Of a stretch of DNA of 26,997 nucleotides, positions 16,175 through 26,084 are shown piece after piece. The position numbers and the translations under genes are program-made. A model generated the notes under the pieces. That model did no database searches and had not been told where the DNA came from. It saw only the letters and a list, made by a program, of their open reading frames with translations. Position 1 is the first letter of the stretch. Every line of letters begins with the position of its first letter. The DNA comes from CAJBLF01 sp964418415 (GTDB lineage: Bacteria > Patescibacteriota > Gracilibacteria > Absconditabacterales > Absconditicoccaceae). The stretch spans positions 1 to 26,997 of the forward strand of contig CAYQLB010000013.1 of the NCBI GenBank assembly GCA_964418415.1. Direction: 5' to 3'.

Positions 16175-16909
16175 TTATGTACTAAATCTTTTTACTCGAT
16201 CATAGGTCTCTATGAAAAGCTTTTTTTCTGCTCATTTTTCCTCAAAACAATGTGATGCTCAAGTTATAATACAAAGTTCTTTTATGTTATTTGCTGCTTT
16301 ATAATATCTTTTTCACGCTCTTTGTAGTCATTTCTCTGCACAGATAATCTTGATGGGGAGATGTATTTTTTTTATTTGCTTAAGATGTTTTTCTGGATCG
16401 ATTAAAAAATCTTTATACATCTTAGCTCCTATGATATGTTTATATTCATCTCATCGATCTATATGGTACGAACTATTTTTTGTATCATATCTTACATCAT
16501 CAAGCAGTTCTTTGTCTCCGATAGACGAATCCCAAAGTATTATTCAAGTAATTTTTTTAATGTTTGTATATAAAATTGTCAATCAGCCAAAACTATGACC
16601 TACAAGAAATATGTTGTATGCTGTTTTCTCGAAATGCTTGATGACCATATTTAGATCATATATATGGCTTTTTAGACTTGCTTCTTGTAATTTTCTTTCT
16701 TTTTTTCTTTCGCCATAGAGATTGAACCTATAGGTAGTATATCATTTCTTTGTAAAATATTTTGCACTATTTGGAAACATATGACTATCAAAGTTGTCGG
16801 TCAATCCATGCACGAAAATGATTACTCCTTTGGATTTCCCTCCAGGTGTATCGAGTATTCAGTATATTGTTTTTTTATCACTGGTCTTGATATGTACTTT
16901 TTTTTGCAT
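16175..16909 (-). CDS. Alpha/beta hydrolase (serine hydrolase)
   Basis: 244 residues with nine UGA-Gly. Oxyanion region VIIFVHGLTDN near residues 27-37, nucleophile elbow GHSFGG (second-last Gly GGC, last Gly UGA) with the catalytic Ser, and catalytic His in GASHCFEE near the C-terminus. The acid residue is not certain. This is the layout of small esterases, lipases or acyl hydrolases of the monoacylglycerol lipase type; no signal peptide, so cytoplasmic. It lies 14 nt after the ABC exporter and 11 nt before the Nudix-like gene, inside the same cluster. Confidence 0.9.
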
Positions 16910-16923
16910 GATATGATCTATGA

Positions 16924-18648
16924 TTAAAATCCTGATTGTAATTCTATCATCTTATAGTAGACTCCCTTTTTATCTAACAATTCCTGATGGGTTCCGCTTT
17001 CGACTATCTTACCTCATTTGTTTAGTACATGGATGATGTCTGCTTGCTTTACCGTCTGTAATCTATGTGCTACTACAATGACTGTTCTTCCTTTGAAAAG
17101 ATCCGTAAATGCATGAGCGATATCTTCTTCTGAAAAACTATCTAGTGAACTTGTCGGTTCGTCAAGAAAGATGATTTTTGGATTTTTAAGAAAGAGTTTA
17201 GCTATCGCTAATCTTTGTTTCTGTCCTCAAGAGAGCCTAACTCCCCTCTCTCCTATTTGTGTTTGGAGTCCATCTTTGAAATTATTGATAAATTCACATC
17301 TGGATAACTTTATCGCTCTGTCTATTTCTTTCTGTGTCGGTTTTTTGCTGGTGCCATAGAGAAGATTGTCTCGTATGGTTCCATCGAATACACTGGGATC
17401 TTGTGTTAAATATCCTATATGTTTGTAATATTCTTTTAATGCAACGGTATGTAAGGTCTGATCATCTATACTTATACTTCCTTTGATCGGATGTACGTAT
17501 CATGCAATCAATTTCAATAATGTCGTTTTCCCTGATCAACTCTCGCCAACAAATGCTGTCTTTTTTCCTCATTCAATATATAATGAGAAATTATTGAAGA
17601 TGTCTTTATTTCCATAGCTAAAATTTACTTTTTCCAAGGCTATATTCCCCTCATGGAGATGAAATTTTTTTCCTTTTTCGTATCCTTTGAGCTTTGGTAT
17701 ATCATCGAACGTATTCCATAATTTCTCTACGAAAACTATCTGTCAAAAATAATTACCCATAATGTCGTTTAGTTCAAATAATGTACCCGTTATCTGGTTC
17801 ATAAGCATCCATACTAATGTGAATTCTGCGAATCCTGCAGTACCATTGAATATTTGGATACCATATCGAAACACTAGTCCTATCTTTGCAAAATCTAGTA
17901 ATGCTCTAGGAATATCGCTTGCCAAAATAAATCATGTACTTTCTTTTTTATCTCGAAATATTAATTTCATAAAAAAATCTTTGGTCTTTTTTAGTTCTTT
18001 TACTATCTTGTTGTTTTGAAGAATTTCGAATTTTGACATAATTACTTTTACTATGAATCTGTCTGCTTGGACAAATACATCTCTTCTTAGATTCCTTATT
18101 TTTTTCATTTTCTTGTTGCCTCGTCGTGCAAAAAGTATCATAATAATAAACACTATTAATATGATGCTAAATGTTAATCGTCCGAGGTTTGTGATTACCA
18201 AAAAGAATATCGTTCCGATGTTTATAACATTTCTTACTATCGGTCATAAGATAATATCATGTACTATACTTCTTCGATTATCACATCATTTTTGGAGAAT
18301 GCTATTTGATTGTCCTGTTCATAGTGTTTCTACGATATTATTGTCTGCTTTGAGATATTTACCGAGATAGATGTCGTATGTTTTTTCTTGGAATAATCTT
18401 ATTGTTACTTTCCTTAACGTTCTGATGAAATAATTGGTTAGGTAATTGACCGCTGTCAATCAGATAAAAATAACCAGATATGTTTTGAACATATGATAAT
18501 CATTGATTTCTATTCCTTTTATGGCTCTACTAATCAAAAGCGCATTAATAGGCCAAAGTATTCCAAATCGTGCAGATGTCAAAATGAATCGAAAGTAGTG
18601 CCGTTTGAAATATTTGATCGGTGCTAATAATTTTTTGAATGTTTGCAT
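16924..18648 (-). CDS. ABC exporter, fused membrane and ATPase domains
   Basis: 574 residues, typical of a half-transporter. The N-terminal half has hydrophobic segments (around FILTSARFGILWPINALLIS, FSIILIVFIIMIL and others) and the C-terminal half is the ATPase: Walker A FVGESGSGKTT (Gly by UGA), Q-loop LTQDP, signature VRLSGGQKQR (Gly by UGA), Walker B IIFLDEPTSSLD and H-loop VAHRLQTV. It works as a homo- or heterodimer exporting lipids, peptides or drugs; no partner half is seen. Its ATG overlaps the TAA of sufC by one base (TAATG), so translation is coupled to sufC, an unusual pairing. Confidence 0.93.
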
Positions 18649-19382
18649 TATTCTGTTTCTGGAGAAGTAAAACCTTCTTTTTTTATTTTTTCAATTATTC
18701 CTTGGTCCCCTTCTTGAACGATTTTACCTTTTTCCATGACATATACTTTATCTACGGGAATATGTTCTATGATGTCGAAAATATGAGTGATGATGATAAA
18801 TGAATTTTCTGAATGATTGAGATCGGAGATCATACGTACGACAGATTTGAATGCATCGACATCGAGTCCACTGTCGATTTCATCCAGAAAAATATATTTT
18901 GGTTTGAGTAATTTTAATTGGAGAATCTCTATTTTTCTCCTTTCTCCTCCACTAAATCCGACATTGAGATCTCTTCGAAGGAAATCTTTATCGATAGCTA
19001 ATTCTTCGATCAATGGTTCTATGATTTTTTTGAATGCGAGGAATGATGTTGTGGTGTCGTTTTTGGCATCGTATATCGAGCGAAGAAATTCAAATAGCTT
19101 GATTCCTTTGATTTCTGGGATGTGTTGAAAAGCCACGAATATCCCAAGCTTAGCTCTTTCGTGGGGAGTTAGATTATTAATGTTTCAATGTTTCAATATT
19201 TCAATAGTTCCATTTTTTATTTCGTATTTATAGTGTCCCATAACGGTCATGGCGAGTGATGATTTTCCTGAACCGTTTTTTCCTATGATACAATAATTTT
19301 TTCCCAGTTCAAATTTCATTGAGACATTGTCAAGTATTGTCTTGTTTTCGACATGGACAGTGAGGTTTTCTATTTTTAGCAT
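18648..19382 (-). CDS. sufC: Fe-S assembly ATPase SufC
   Basis: 244 residues. Walker A GKNGSGKSS (34-42), the SufC-specific Q-loop region FVAFQHIPEI, signature VGFSGGERRKIEILQ, and the SufC form of Walker B/D-loop FLDEIDSGLD, then ITH. These distinguish it from transporter ATPases. One UGA-Gly at H-G-N joins the two parts; that spot lies in a short repeat (CATTGAAA-type units, 19182-19207) within the coding sequence. SufC hydrolyses ATP to drive Fe-S cluster building on SufB. It is the first gene of a seven-gene minus-strand cluster reaching 13203. Confidence 0.95.
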
Positions 19383-19391
19383 TATTAACAG

Positions 19392-19452
19392 AAGGTAAAA
19401 GGTAAAAGGTAGAAATTTTTTTGTTGATTATTGATTGTTTATTGTTGATGGT
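19392..19452. repeat. Short 7-bp tandem repeats upstream of sufC
   Basis: AAGGTAA is repeated three times at 19392-19411; then a degenerate 7-bp series (TTGATTA, TTGATTG, TTTATTG, TTGATGG) fills 19424-19452. They occupy the intergenic gap before sufC. No clear promoter is seen. Confidence 0.7.
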
Positions 19453-19462
19453 GGAATATTGT

Positions 19463-20650
19463 TTATTTATGTAAATCGATGAAGTCGCCTGTATTTCCGT
19501 AGAATTGATTGAATAAACTATCGAGATAGTGTTCTGTATCGTAGTTGCCTTTCCCTCTGATATTTAGGATGGTATTTATTCGAGATTGGTTGATATTTTG
19601 GATATCTCTCAATACTTTTTTTTCGTTCTTATCGAAGAAGTTTTTATATTTCACTTCGTCGCTTGACCTTTGCTGCTGTTGCTTGTCCAACGAATTATCG
19701 TCCAATTTACCTAAGAGCTCTTGTACAGTATCTTCTATCTGTTGGCTGATTTGTGCGTCGTTTTTGGTCTGATTACAGAGATCGTTAATTTTTTTTTGGT
19801 CGTTGTTTTTTAGTGCTTCTACCGTGTTTCGATGGAGCTCTTGATATTGAGATAATCCTTGAGCACCTTTGATCATAGAAGGAAGAATATTCTCATATGG
19901 TGTACTGATACAGATATAGGGATCTTCTATTTTCTCTGAGAATTCAGATTTATAATCTTGAGTATTGTCAATCATCTGTTTCTCTAAAGATCCTACTTGT
20001 TCTTTGCTGGTATCTACGATATAACTCAGTTTTTCGTAGCATTTTTCATCGATATTATTCGCTCTTCTGCTAAGATATTCTTCTTCTTGCTGTAAAGTAT
20101 TTTTTATAGCAGTAATAATAGTATTGATGCTATTGAGATTGCTGATGATAGAACTACCTATACCATAACAAGTTTTGATATCTATGACAGATGATAGTGA
20201 TTGTATTGTTTGTTGGTTGTCGATGATGGCTCTTTTTATTTTTTGTGGGACTCATAGCTTATTAGCTATATCAAAATTTTGCTGCGCTTGTGTTATATAT
20301 CATTGCGCTGACTCGAGTCATGAAATATTGCTTTTTAGCGCATTCTTGTATGCTAGTATAGTTTGTATGGTTCAGCGATTATAATAGTCTTCACTTTTTG
20401 TTCCCGTGATGAGTGTTAAAGCACTTTCATAGTCTTGCTTCTCCATTACTTCATTAGCCTTGATTGTATTTTCTATATTCGCTATTTTCTGTCCTAATAA
20501 TCCTGAAACTGGTTCACCATTTGATAATGCTTCATAAAACCTTCCTTCGGCAACAGCACGGATAATGAAAATACTGCAAAAAAACAATCATATCGCTGCT
20601 ATGATTGCGAAGAGATTGATATTTTTAGAGATGTCTATTTTTGTCTCCAT
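19463..20650 (-). CDS. Membrane-anchored helical protein (395 aa), pilus-cluster associated
   Basis: Four UGA-Gly join two apparent ORFs into one frame. Start METKIDISKNINLFAIIAAIGLFFCSIFIIR, so one N-terminal membrane segment (about 13-31) with the rest outside or in the cytoplasm, predicted as long helices rich in Gln, Asn, Glu and Lys. Cysteines are few. No family recognised. It lies downstream of pilB and pilC in the same direction, after an assembly gap, so it may be a lineage-specific part of the pilus or secretion machine. The first ATG, next to the gap edge, was taken as start; the frame beyond it is unreadable because of the N run. Confidence 0.75.
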
Positions 20651-20666
20651 ACACAAAAATATATCA

Positions 20667-20766
20667 NNNNNNNNNNNNNNNNNNNNNNNNNNNNNNNNNN
20701 NNNNNNNNNNNNNNNNNNNNNNNNNNNNNNNNNNNNNNNNNNNNNNNNNNNNNNNNNNNNNNNNNN
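20667..20766. other. Assembly gap (100 N)
   Basis: Exactly 100 N, of unknown true length, between the membrane-anchored gene and a start-less coding-like fragment. A gene or part of one may be missing here. Confidence 0.97.
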
Positions 20767-20890
20767 AGGATAAATCTCCTGACTTCAGATTAATTATTTG
20801 CTTAAGGACTTCAACAAGAAGACGGATTAGATTGATTTTAGATGGATTAGAATCTATTCCGTCTATTCTCTCTTGATTGATCTTATTTGT
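20767..20890 (-). other. Coding-like fragment without a normal start, cut by gap
   Basis: Directly after the TAA-TAG of the upstream gene the minus strand stays open into the gap (TNKINQERIDGIDSNPSKIN.., then LIRLLVEVLKQIINLKSGDLS), with typical protein-like composition. There is no ATG, GTG or TTG in that frame before the gap. It may use a rare start, belong to a mis-assembled gene, or be non-coding. Confidence 0.35.
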
Positions 20891-20893
20891 CTA

Positions 20894-21619
20894 TTAAAAA
20901 TCATATTGTTCGAGAAGTATATCTATTTCATTGAGATCTGGTAAGATATTATCCCTAAATACCGTAAAGTTTTTGGTAACGATATCTTGTTTTTCGAAAA
21001 GCATGTCATATTTTTTTTGTAATAATCCGAGATAAAATACTAATTTTTTTGTTACATTGACTTTGGCATTGTATTGGATCCTATTTTCTGTAGCACAATT
21101 CTCATATTTGATGGATTCTGTAAGTGATGTATCCATGATATGTTGATCATATCTTTCTACAGCATCAAAATAACTTTTATCACTGATGTTTTTATCCGTA
21201 AGACATGCTTCCATATCGCTTTTGAATATCTGCATTTCTTGCTTGAGATATGTTGATACTATTTCTCATTTTTGTATTTCTTGTTCACAATCCCTAAGAT
21301 AGGTTGTTAATGCTACTTCTTTATTTGGTGCTAAATCTAATGTTTTTATAATATCTGTTTTGGTTAATTCTTCCAATTTTTTTATGGTATCTAGTATTTC
21401 TCATTGATAATTGATGATATCAAGATCTTTACCTGCAATTACCAGGTGTAGTTTCGTTATGATATAACTGAGATCTGTAGTGAAAATACCATGTTCTATA
21501 CTTTGGAGGTTTTTTTCTTCGAATACAATATTTCCTAATCCTATCTCTTCTGCATTAGATGAACTTTGTGTCACTAATATGCTTGTACTTATGAGAATTA
21601 GTAGTAATATTTTTTTCAT
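20894..21619 (-). CDS. Secreted helical protein (241 aa) downstream of pilC
   Basis: A clear signal peptide (MKKILLLILISTSILVTQSS, cleavage probably near SNA-EE) followed by a mostly helical, Glu/Asp/Lys-rich domain with four Cys (DCEQE, EACLTD, ENCATE plus none near the end) that could form disulfides. Two UGA-Gly join the parts. Ends ..LLEQYDF with TAA then TAG. No family recognised. It starts 23 nt after pilC and is surely cotranscribed, so it may be a periplasmic or extracellular pilus partner. Confidence 0.8.
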
Positions 21620-21642
21620 AGGTAAATAATAAGAAATAAATA

Positions 21643-22731
21643 TTATTTGATAACATTGACAAGATCTGCCATAGGTAAGAAAATTGATCCAACAATAATT
21701 CCTATCACTACAGCAATAATAGCCATAAGTGCTGGTTGTATTAGATCCATAAGAATATCTATTTTTGTTTGGAGCATATCGCGATAAAAATCTGCCATCT
21801 TTTTTAGTACTTCTGTTATATTTCCTGTATCTTCTCCTACGTGAATTATTTGTACCAATATTGGATCAAATAAAGAAGATCATTCCATGGAATCAGAGAA
21901 TGAAAATCATGCGTTGAGATTCTCTTTTATTTCAAGTACTTTCTTCTTGTAGAAAAAATTGGTAAACGTATTTCCCATCAGTTTCAATGATAATATAGGA
22001 CTTACTCCTGCATTATATAATTGACTCAGGAGTTTAGAAAATCTATACATATAATACGTTTTTATCACTCAAGATACTGCAGGAATATTTAACAATAATT
22101 TGTCTATGAAAATTTTGAATGCTAATACATATTTATAAAGAAATCTATAGATGAGTATGATTCCTATGATGATTACTATGATGAGATATCGTGTGTTTTT
22201 TATGAATGCCGAAGCTCCCATCATGAATTTTGTTATGCTTGGCAATGCATCTTGACTTGGGAACATACTTACGATAGTTGGAATAACATAAATGAGTAGT
22301 ATGGTAACTGCTACGAATGCAAAAATAATGAGTACGATAGGATATGTCATGGCTTTTTTTATTTTTCCGTTAATCCTTTGATTATTTTCTAACTCTATAG
22401 CTATTTCATCCAAAATCTCTGGAAGATTTCCCATAGTCTCAGCTGATCTTACTAAGGCCCTCTCTTCTTCATTGAAAAAATATTCATGATTATCCATTGC
22501 TTGTGATAATGTATATCATTGTGTTAGTTGATCTATCAAATCTTGTATAATCATAATCAATCCTTTGCTACTTTCTGAATTTTTTATAGAATATAATGCA
22601 TCTCTTAATCACAGTCATGCTCTCTGAGCAACCGCAAGTAATCTAAAAAAATTTGTCTTCTGCTTTAATTTCGGTGCGAAGAATTTTTTGATGATAAATT
22701 TTTCGAAGAATCCTAATTTGCTGACTTCCAT
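21643..22731 (-). CDS. pilC: Type IV pilus / type II secretion inner-membrane protein PilC/GspF
   Basis: 362 residues with two GspF domains. The first includes RLLAVAQRAGLGLRDALYSIKN, the ALVRSAETMGNLPEIL motif and the membrane helices YPIVLIIFAFVAVTILLIY and YLIIVIIIGIILIY; the second includes LLSQLYNAGVSPILSLKLMGN, QIIHVGEDTGNITEVL and the last helix LMAIIAVVIGIIVGSIFLPM. The internal duplication and the SAETG/GEDTG pair are diagnostic. It forms the membrane platform for the PilB ATPase. At 362 residues it is slightly shorter than most PilC (about 400) at the N-terminus. Several UGA-Gly. Confidence 0.95.
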
Positions 22732-22747
22732 ACTTTATTACTATAAT

Positions 22748-22826
22748 GCTGGATGCTGGATGCTGGATGCTGAATGCACTATTTAGTTTGTGTTGTGCAT
22801 TAAGCTTTAAGCATTAAGCATCAAGC
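22748..22826. repeat. Two short 7-bp tandem repeats between pilB and pilC
   Basis: GCTGGAT runs three times then GCTGAAT (22748-22776); TTAAGCT, TTAAGCA, TTAAGCA, TCAAGCT follow (about 22800-22826). Both have period 7 and unrelated sequences. They fill the 101-bp space between the two pilus genes. Confidence 0.8.
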
Positions 22827-22832
22827 TAAAAC

Positions 22833-24152
22833 TTATTTATCGAATCTTGCTTTTACGTATCTGTAAATCTCATCTAGTGTTGTCATACCTTTGATTATTT
22901 TGAATATTCCATCTCTTTCTAGGTTGATCATACCTCTTTGAAGTGCTACGCTCTCTACTTCGAAAGCTGTTTTTCCTTCGAGTAATAGACTCTTAATTTC
23001 TTCTGTATAATCCATCATTTCAAAGAGCCCTACTCTGCCTTTGTATCCACTTCCTCAACAGATAGGACATGTTTCTCCTGTTGTTGGATCTTTTCCGCTA
23101 CCTGCGTAGATCATAGCATTATTGATAAAGTCATTCCATTGTTGTTGATTAATTCCTCTACTTAGAATTTCGTTTTTCAATGCTTCTTTGTCAAAATTTC
23201 TAAAACTTTCTTTGGCAAATGTATATTTTGGATCATCTTTCACAGAGACCTGGATTTTACAATGGTCACATACTCTTCTGACTAATCTTTCTGCCATGAT
23301 AAGATTGAATGTTCCGACGAGCATATATGGTTTTGCTCATAGATTATATACTCTCGTTATGGTTTCTGCTGATGAATTGGTATGTACTGTTGAGAAGACG
23401 AGATGTCATGTCATGGCTGATTCCATGGCCATATCCAAAGTCTCTCTATCACGGATTTCTCAGACCATCATGATATCAGGATCTTGTCTAAGTCCTCATC
23501 TGAGTCCGTTGGCAAACGTAAATCATATATCTGATCTTATTTGTGCTTGATTAAGTCCTGGCATTTTATTTTCCACTGGATCTTCGTAGGTAATGATATT
23601 TACTTCTGTAGTATTTACATAGTCAAGACATGCATAGAGTGTTGTCGTTTTACCTGAACCAGTAGGTCCTGTCATGAGAATAATTCCGTTCGGATATTTG
23701 AGATGTCTAAAAATAATTCCTTTGTTGCTTCACTCGATACCCAGTTCTTCTAATGGTGGTATCTTCTTGGATTTATCTACGATACGCATCACTAAACATT
23801 CTCCCCGTACACTTGGAAAAGTGTTTGCACGAAGATCAATTTCCTTATTCGTTAATGTTACGCTAGATACTCTTGCGTCTTGAGGAACTCTTTTTTCATC
23901 TGGTCTCATCTGTCATGATTCTATTTTGAATTTTGAGATGATGCTTTCGTGGATATTTCTAGGATATTGAACCAATTCTTCTAAGATTCCATCAATCCTA
24001 ATCCTTATTCTACAGTAATTTTCCAAGGGTTCTATATGGATATCTGATACTCATGATTCTACTGCTACCGTCAAAAGATTATCGAAAATCTTTACGACAT
24101 CTGATTGAAGTACTGCTTCATCTAATTTTGCTTTGTAATCGATTTCTACCAT
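22833..24152 (-). CDS. pilB: Type IV pilus / type II secretion ATPase PilB/GspE
   Basis: 439 residues with nine UGA-Gly. Walker A GPTGSGKTTT (162-171), Asp box ITYEDPVE, Walker B with RGGLRQDPDIMMVGEIRD, His box GHLVFSTVHTN, and the zinc tetracysteine CDHC (295-298) with CPIC (362-365). It begins at the second domain (VVKIFDNLLTVAVESGVSDIHIEP), so the N1/MshEN domain of longer PilB proteins is absent; an in-frame TAG upstream rules out a longer start. PilB powers pilin polymerisation on PilC. PilT is not seen here. The role could be pilus, competence or secretion. Confidence 0.95.
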
Positions 24153-24292
24153 CTGTTTTTGAATGTTATCGTGCTAAATAATAATATACACTAATTATAC
24201 TCGAGAATTGTAATAAATGCAAATTTCTTTTGAGAAATTCATGAGTAAAAATATTACTAAATACATTTTTTATTTATTATATATTAAACCAA

Positions 24293-24320
24293 TTGACTTA
24301 TTTTATTTATATTCTACAAT
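24293..24320 (+). promoter_or_regulatory. Promoter giving an almost leaderless transcript
   Basis: TTGACT (24293-24298), a 16-bp spacer and TACAAT (24315-24320). The predicted transcript start is near 24327 and the ATG is at 24333, so the leader would be about 6 nt and cannot hold a Shine-Dalgarno. Confidence 0.65.
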
Positions 24321-24332
24321 AAACACATAACT

Positions 24333-24773
24333 ATGTTGTTTTTCGCTGTATTTTTTCTATACTTTAGTTGGCTTTATTTGTTATTTTTCGCTATGAATCC
24401 TGATTTTGGACTTATCATTATATGAATTATTATCTGATGTATTGTAGGATATCTTATTGCAAAACTATATTTTATGGTCAAAATAAAAAAGCAAAGAAGT
24501 GATGCAGTTACGAGATCGCGCAACGTTGTCCTCGGCCATGTTAATGAAAAAATAGCACCCTTATTACCTAATTTTCCGTATTTCTACAAAGATCTCGTAT
24601 TTCTATGAAAGGGGGTTGATTACTTGGTTTTTGATTGACTTTCCAAAGGAAATCTCAATAAGATAGTGTTTTTGGAAATCAAAACATGAATATCTACACT
24701 TAATAGAAATGAACAGATGGTCAGAGATTGTGTCAATCAGAAAAGAATTAGTTATGAAATTTGGAAGCAATAA
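24333..24773 (+). CDS. Holliday junction resolvase-like endonuclease, membrane-anchored
   Basis: 146 residues. The N-terminus (MLFFAVFFLYFSWLYLLFFAM.., then FGLIIIGIIIGCIVGYLIA) is strongly hydrophobic. The C-terminal half matches the PF10107 family (endonuclease related to archaeal Holliday junction resolvase): FLGKGVDYLVFDGLSKGNLNKIVFLEIKTGISTLNRNE, with the PD-(D/E)xK residues D in VDYLVFDG and ExK in LEIKTG. Five UGA-Gly. It probably cuts branched or nicked DNA, perhaps near the membrane during DNA uptake, since it is divergent from pilB; that link is inference. Its 3' end meets the VanW-like gene head-on after 7 bp. Confidence 0.88.
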
Positions 24774-24780
24774 TGTTTTT

Positions 24781-25875
24781 TTATCGAGTATTATATTCTT
24801 TTTGGGTATAAGTACTTAGAAATTTTTGTTCATCTATGATGTTTTTTGGTTCTCTTTCATAGATATTTTTTTCTACCGTTGCTTTGAGTTTTTGTGTTTC
24901 AAATTTGTTGATTATTACTCATTTTTTGTCTTTTTGTGGAGTAATGATTGCCAAATATACTCCTCCGTTTTTTTCGAGATGTTTGATGTATAATTCGTTG
25001 TTAGATTGATTTTTGATCTCAAATTGTTTGCTCATTTCGTACATCGCAGCATCATCACCAAATATATATTCAGAATAATAGGGTACGATTCGTTGGCTAT
25101 GTCCATATCTTTTACTGATGGTGACTTGTGGTGATAATAGTGATGCTCTAAAAAGTTGTGTCGATGCTCCACATACGCCGCCGTAAAACATAAGGTCCTT
25201 GCGTCCAGAACCTTTGCAATATCCTTGTGCGTTGGCTATTTCTTGGTTGAGATTTAATGTCTCTCCTGGTTGGATAACCTTATTGTTGAGTGTGTTTAGC
25301 GCAACAAAATAGTTTTGTTTGGTACATCTTTTGAGTGGAGAGATGTCTCTATATACTACATAAAAATTTGCTTGTTTGATACTCTCTACAGCAAGAGCAT
25401 AAATTGATATTTTTATCTTTTTATTTTCTTTCTCTGCCTTGGCTAATGCAATTTTTTCTGCTATAGTTTTTGGTAATATATCGTATGTTTTGTTTAGAAT
25501 CGGATTTGTTCATTCATAGACAAATGATTGTGCTGATTCATTATAGATAGTATTGAATGCTTCTATATGTGGCCAAATTATCTCTAGTGCTTGTGTTAAT
25601 GGTACCTGAGGAAGCTTATTTCCAAATAAACATGATGGTGTAATGATGTACATATCTGTATCTTCCTTTGCGTAAAAACATTCTTTTTGATTGATATATC
25701 TTATATATTTTAACTGTTGTATTTTTGGCATTTTACTTATATTTTCTTGTTTAGCTTGTTTTTGGAATACATCAAAATCTATTATATCTTCGGCATATAC
25801 TGCATGTTGCCATAACCAAGTACTTCCAATGATAATAAAAATTGTTGCTATTTTTTGAACATTCTTTATATTCAT
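24781..25875 (-). CDS. VanW-family-like secreted protein
   Basis: 364 residues with a signal peptide (MNIKNVQKIATIFIIIGSTWLWQHAVYAED). The C-terminal half holds the VanW phrases: LNTLNNKVIQPGETLNLNQEIA, GYCKGSGRKDLMFYGGVCGASTQLFRASLL (compare GGGVCQVSTTLYNAAL) and RIVPYY. VanW is a domain of unknown biochemical role, often in cell-wall or surface proteins; here likely outside the membrane. The N-terminal half (DVFQKQAKQENIS.., with three Cys) is not recognised. Two UGA-Gly join three parts. The end is rich in Lys and Glu. Confidence 0.85.
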
Positions 25876-25940
25876 ATATGAATTTTTATATAAAGCTTTC
25901 TAAGTATATAGAGAATACTTTTTTTTTGCAAATATTTTGG

Positions 25941-25946
25941 TATAAT
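25941..25946 (+). promoter_or_regulatory. -10 element for tRNA-Arg
   Basis: A consensus TATAAT 31 bp before the tRNA. The -35 is unclear; a T run lies at the expected position. Confidence 0.4.
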
Positions 25947-25976
25947 AATATTTCCTTTACAACAGGTAATTGTAAT

Positions 25977-26047
25977 AGGGCCATAGTTAAGTGGTATAAT
26001 GTCAGACTCCGAATCTGATGTCGTAGGTTCAATTCCTGCTGGCCCTG
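25977..26047 (+). tRNA. tRNA-Arg, anticodon CCG
   Basis: Full cloverleaf: acceptor AGGGCCA/TGGCCCT, D-arm GTTA..TAAT, anticodon stem TCAGA/TCTGA with loop CTCCGAA (anticodon CCG at 26009-26011), T-arm GTAGG/CCTGC with loop TTCAATT, discriminator G. It reads CGG. The 3' CCA is not encoded and must be added. It is not the tRNA-Gly(UCA) that would decode UGA. Confidence 0.92.
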
Positions 26048-26084
26048 AACTTAGTCTAAAGTCTAAAATTCATTTTTCCATTTG

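Noticed and set aside
2029..24152. Mass pseudogenisation (many genes broken by stops)
   Set aside because: All breaks are UGA at Gly positions; there are no matching frameshifts or TAA/TAG breaks. Recoding explains them.
25977..26047. Suppressor-type tRNA-Gly(UCA) for UGA
   Set aside because: The anticodon loop CTCCGAA gives CCG (Arg); the UGA-decoding tRNA is not in this window.
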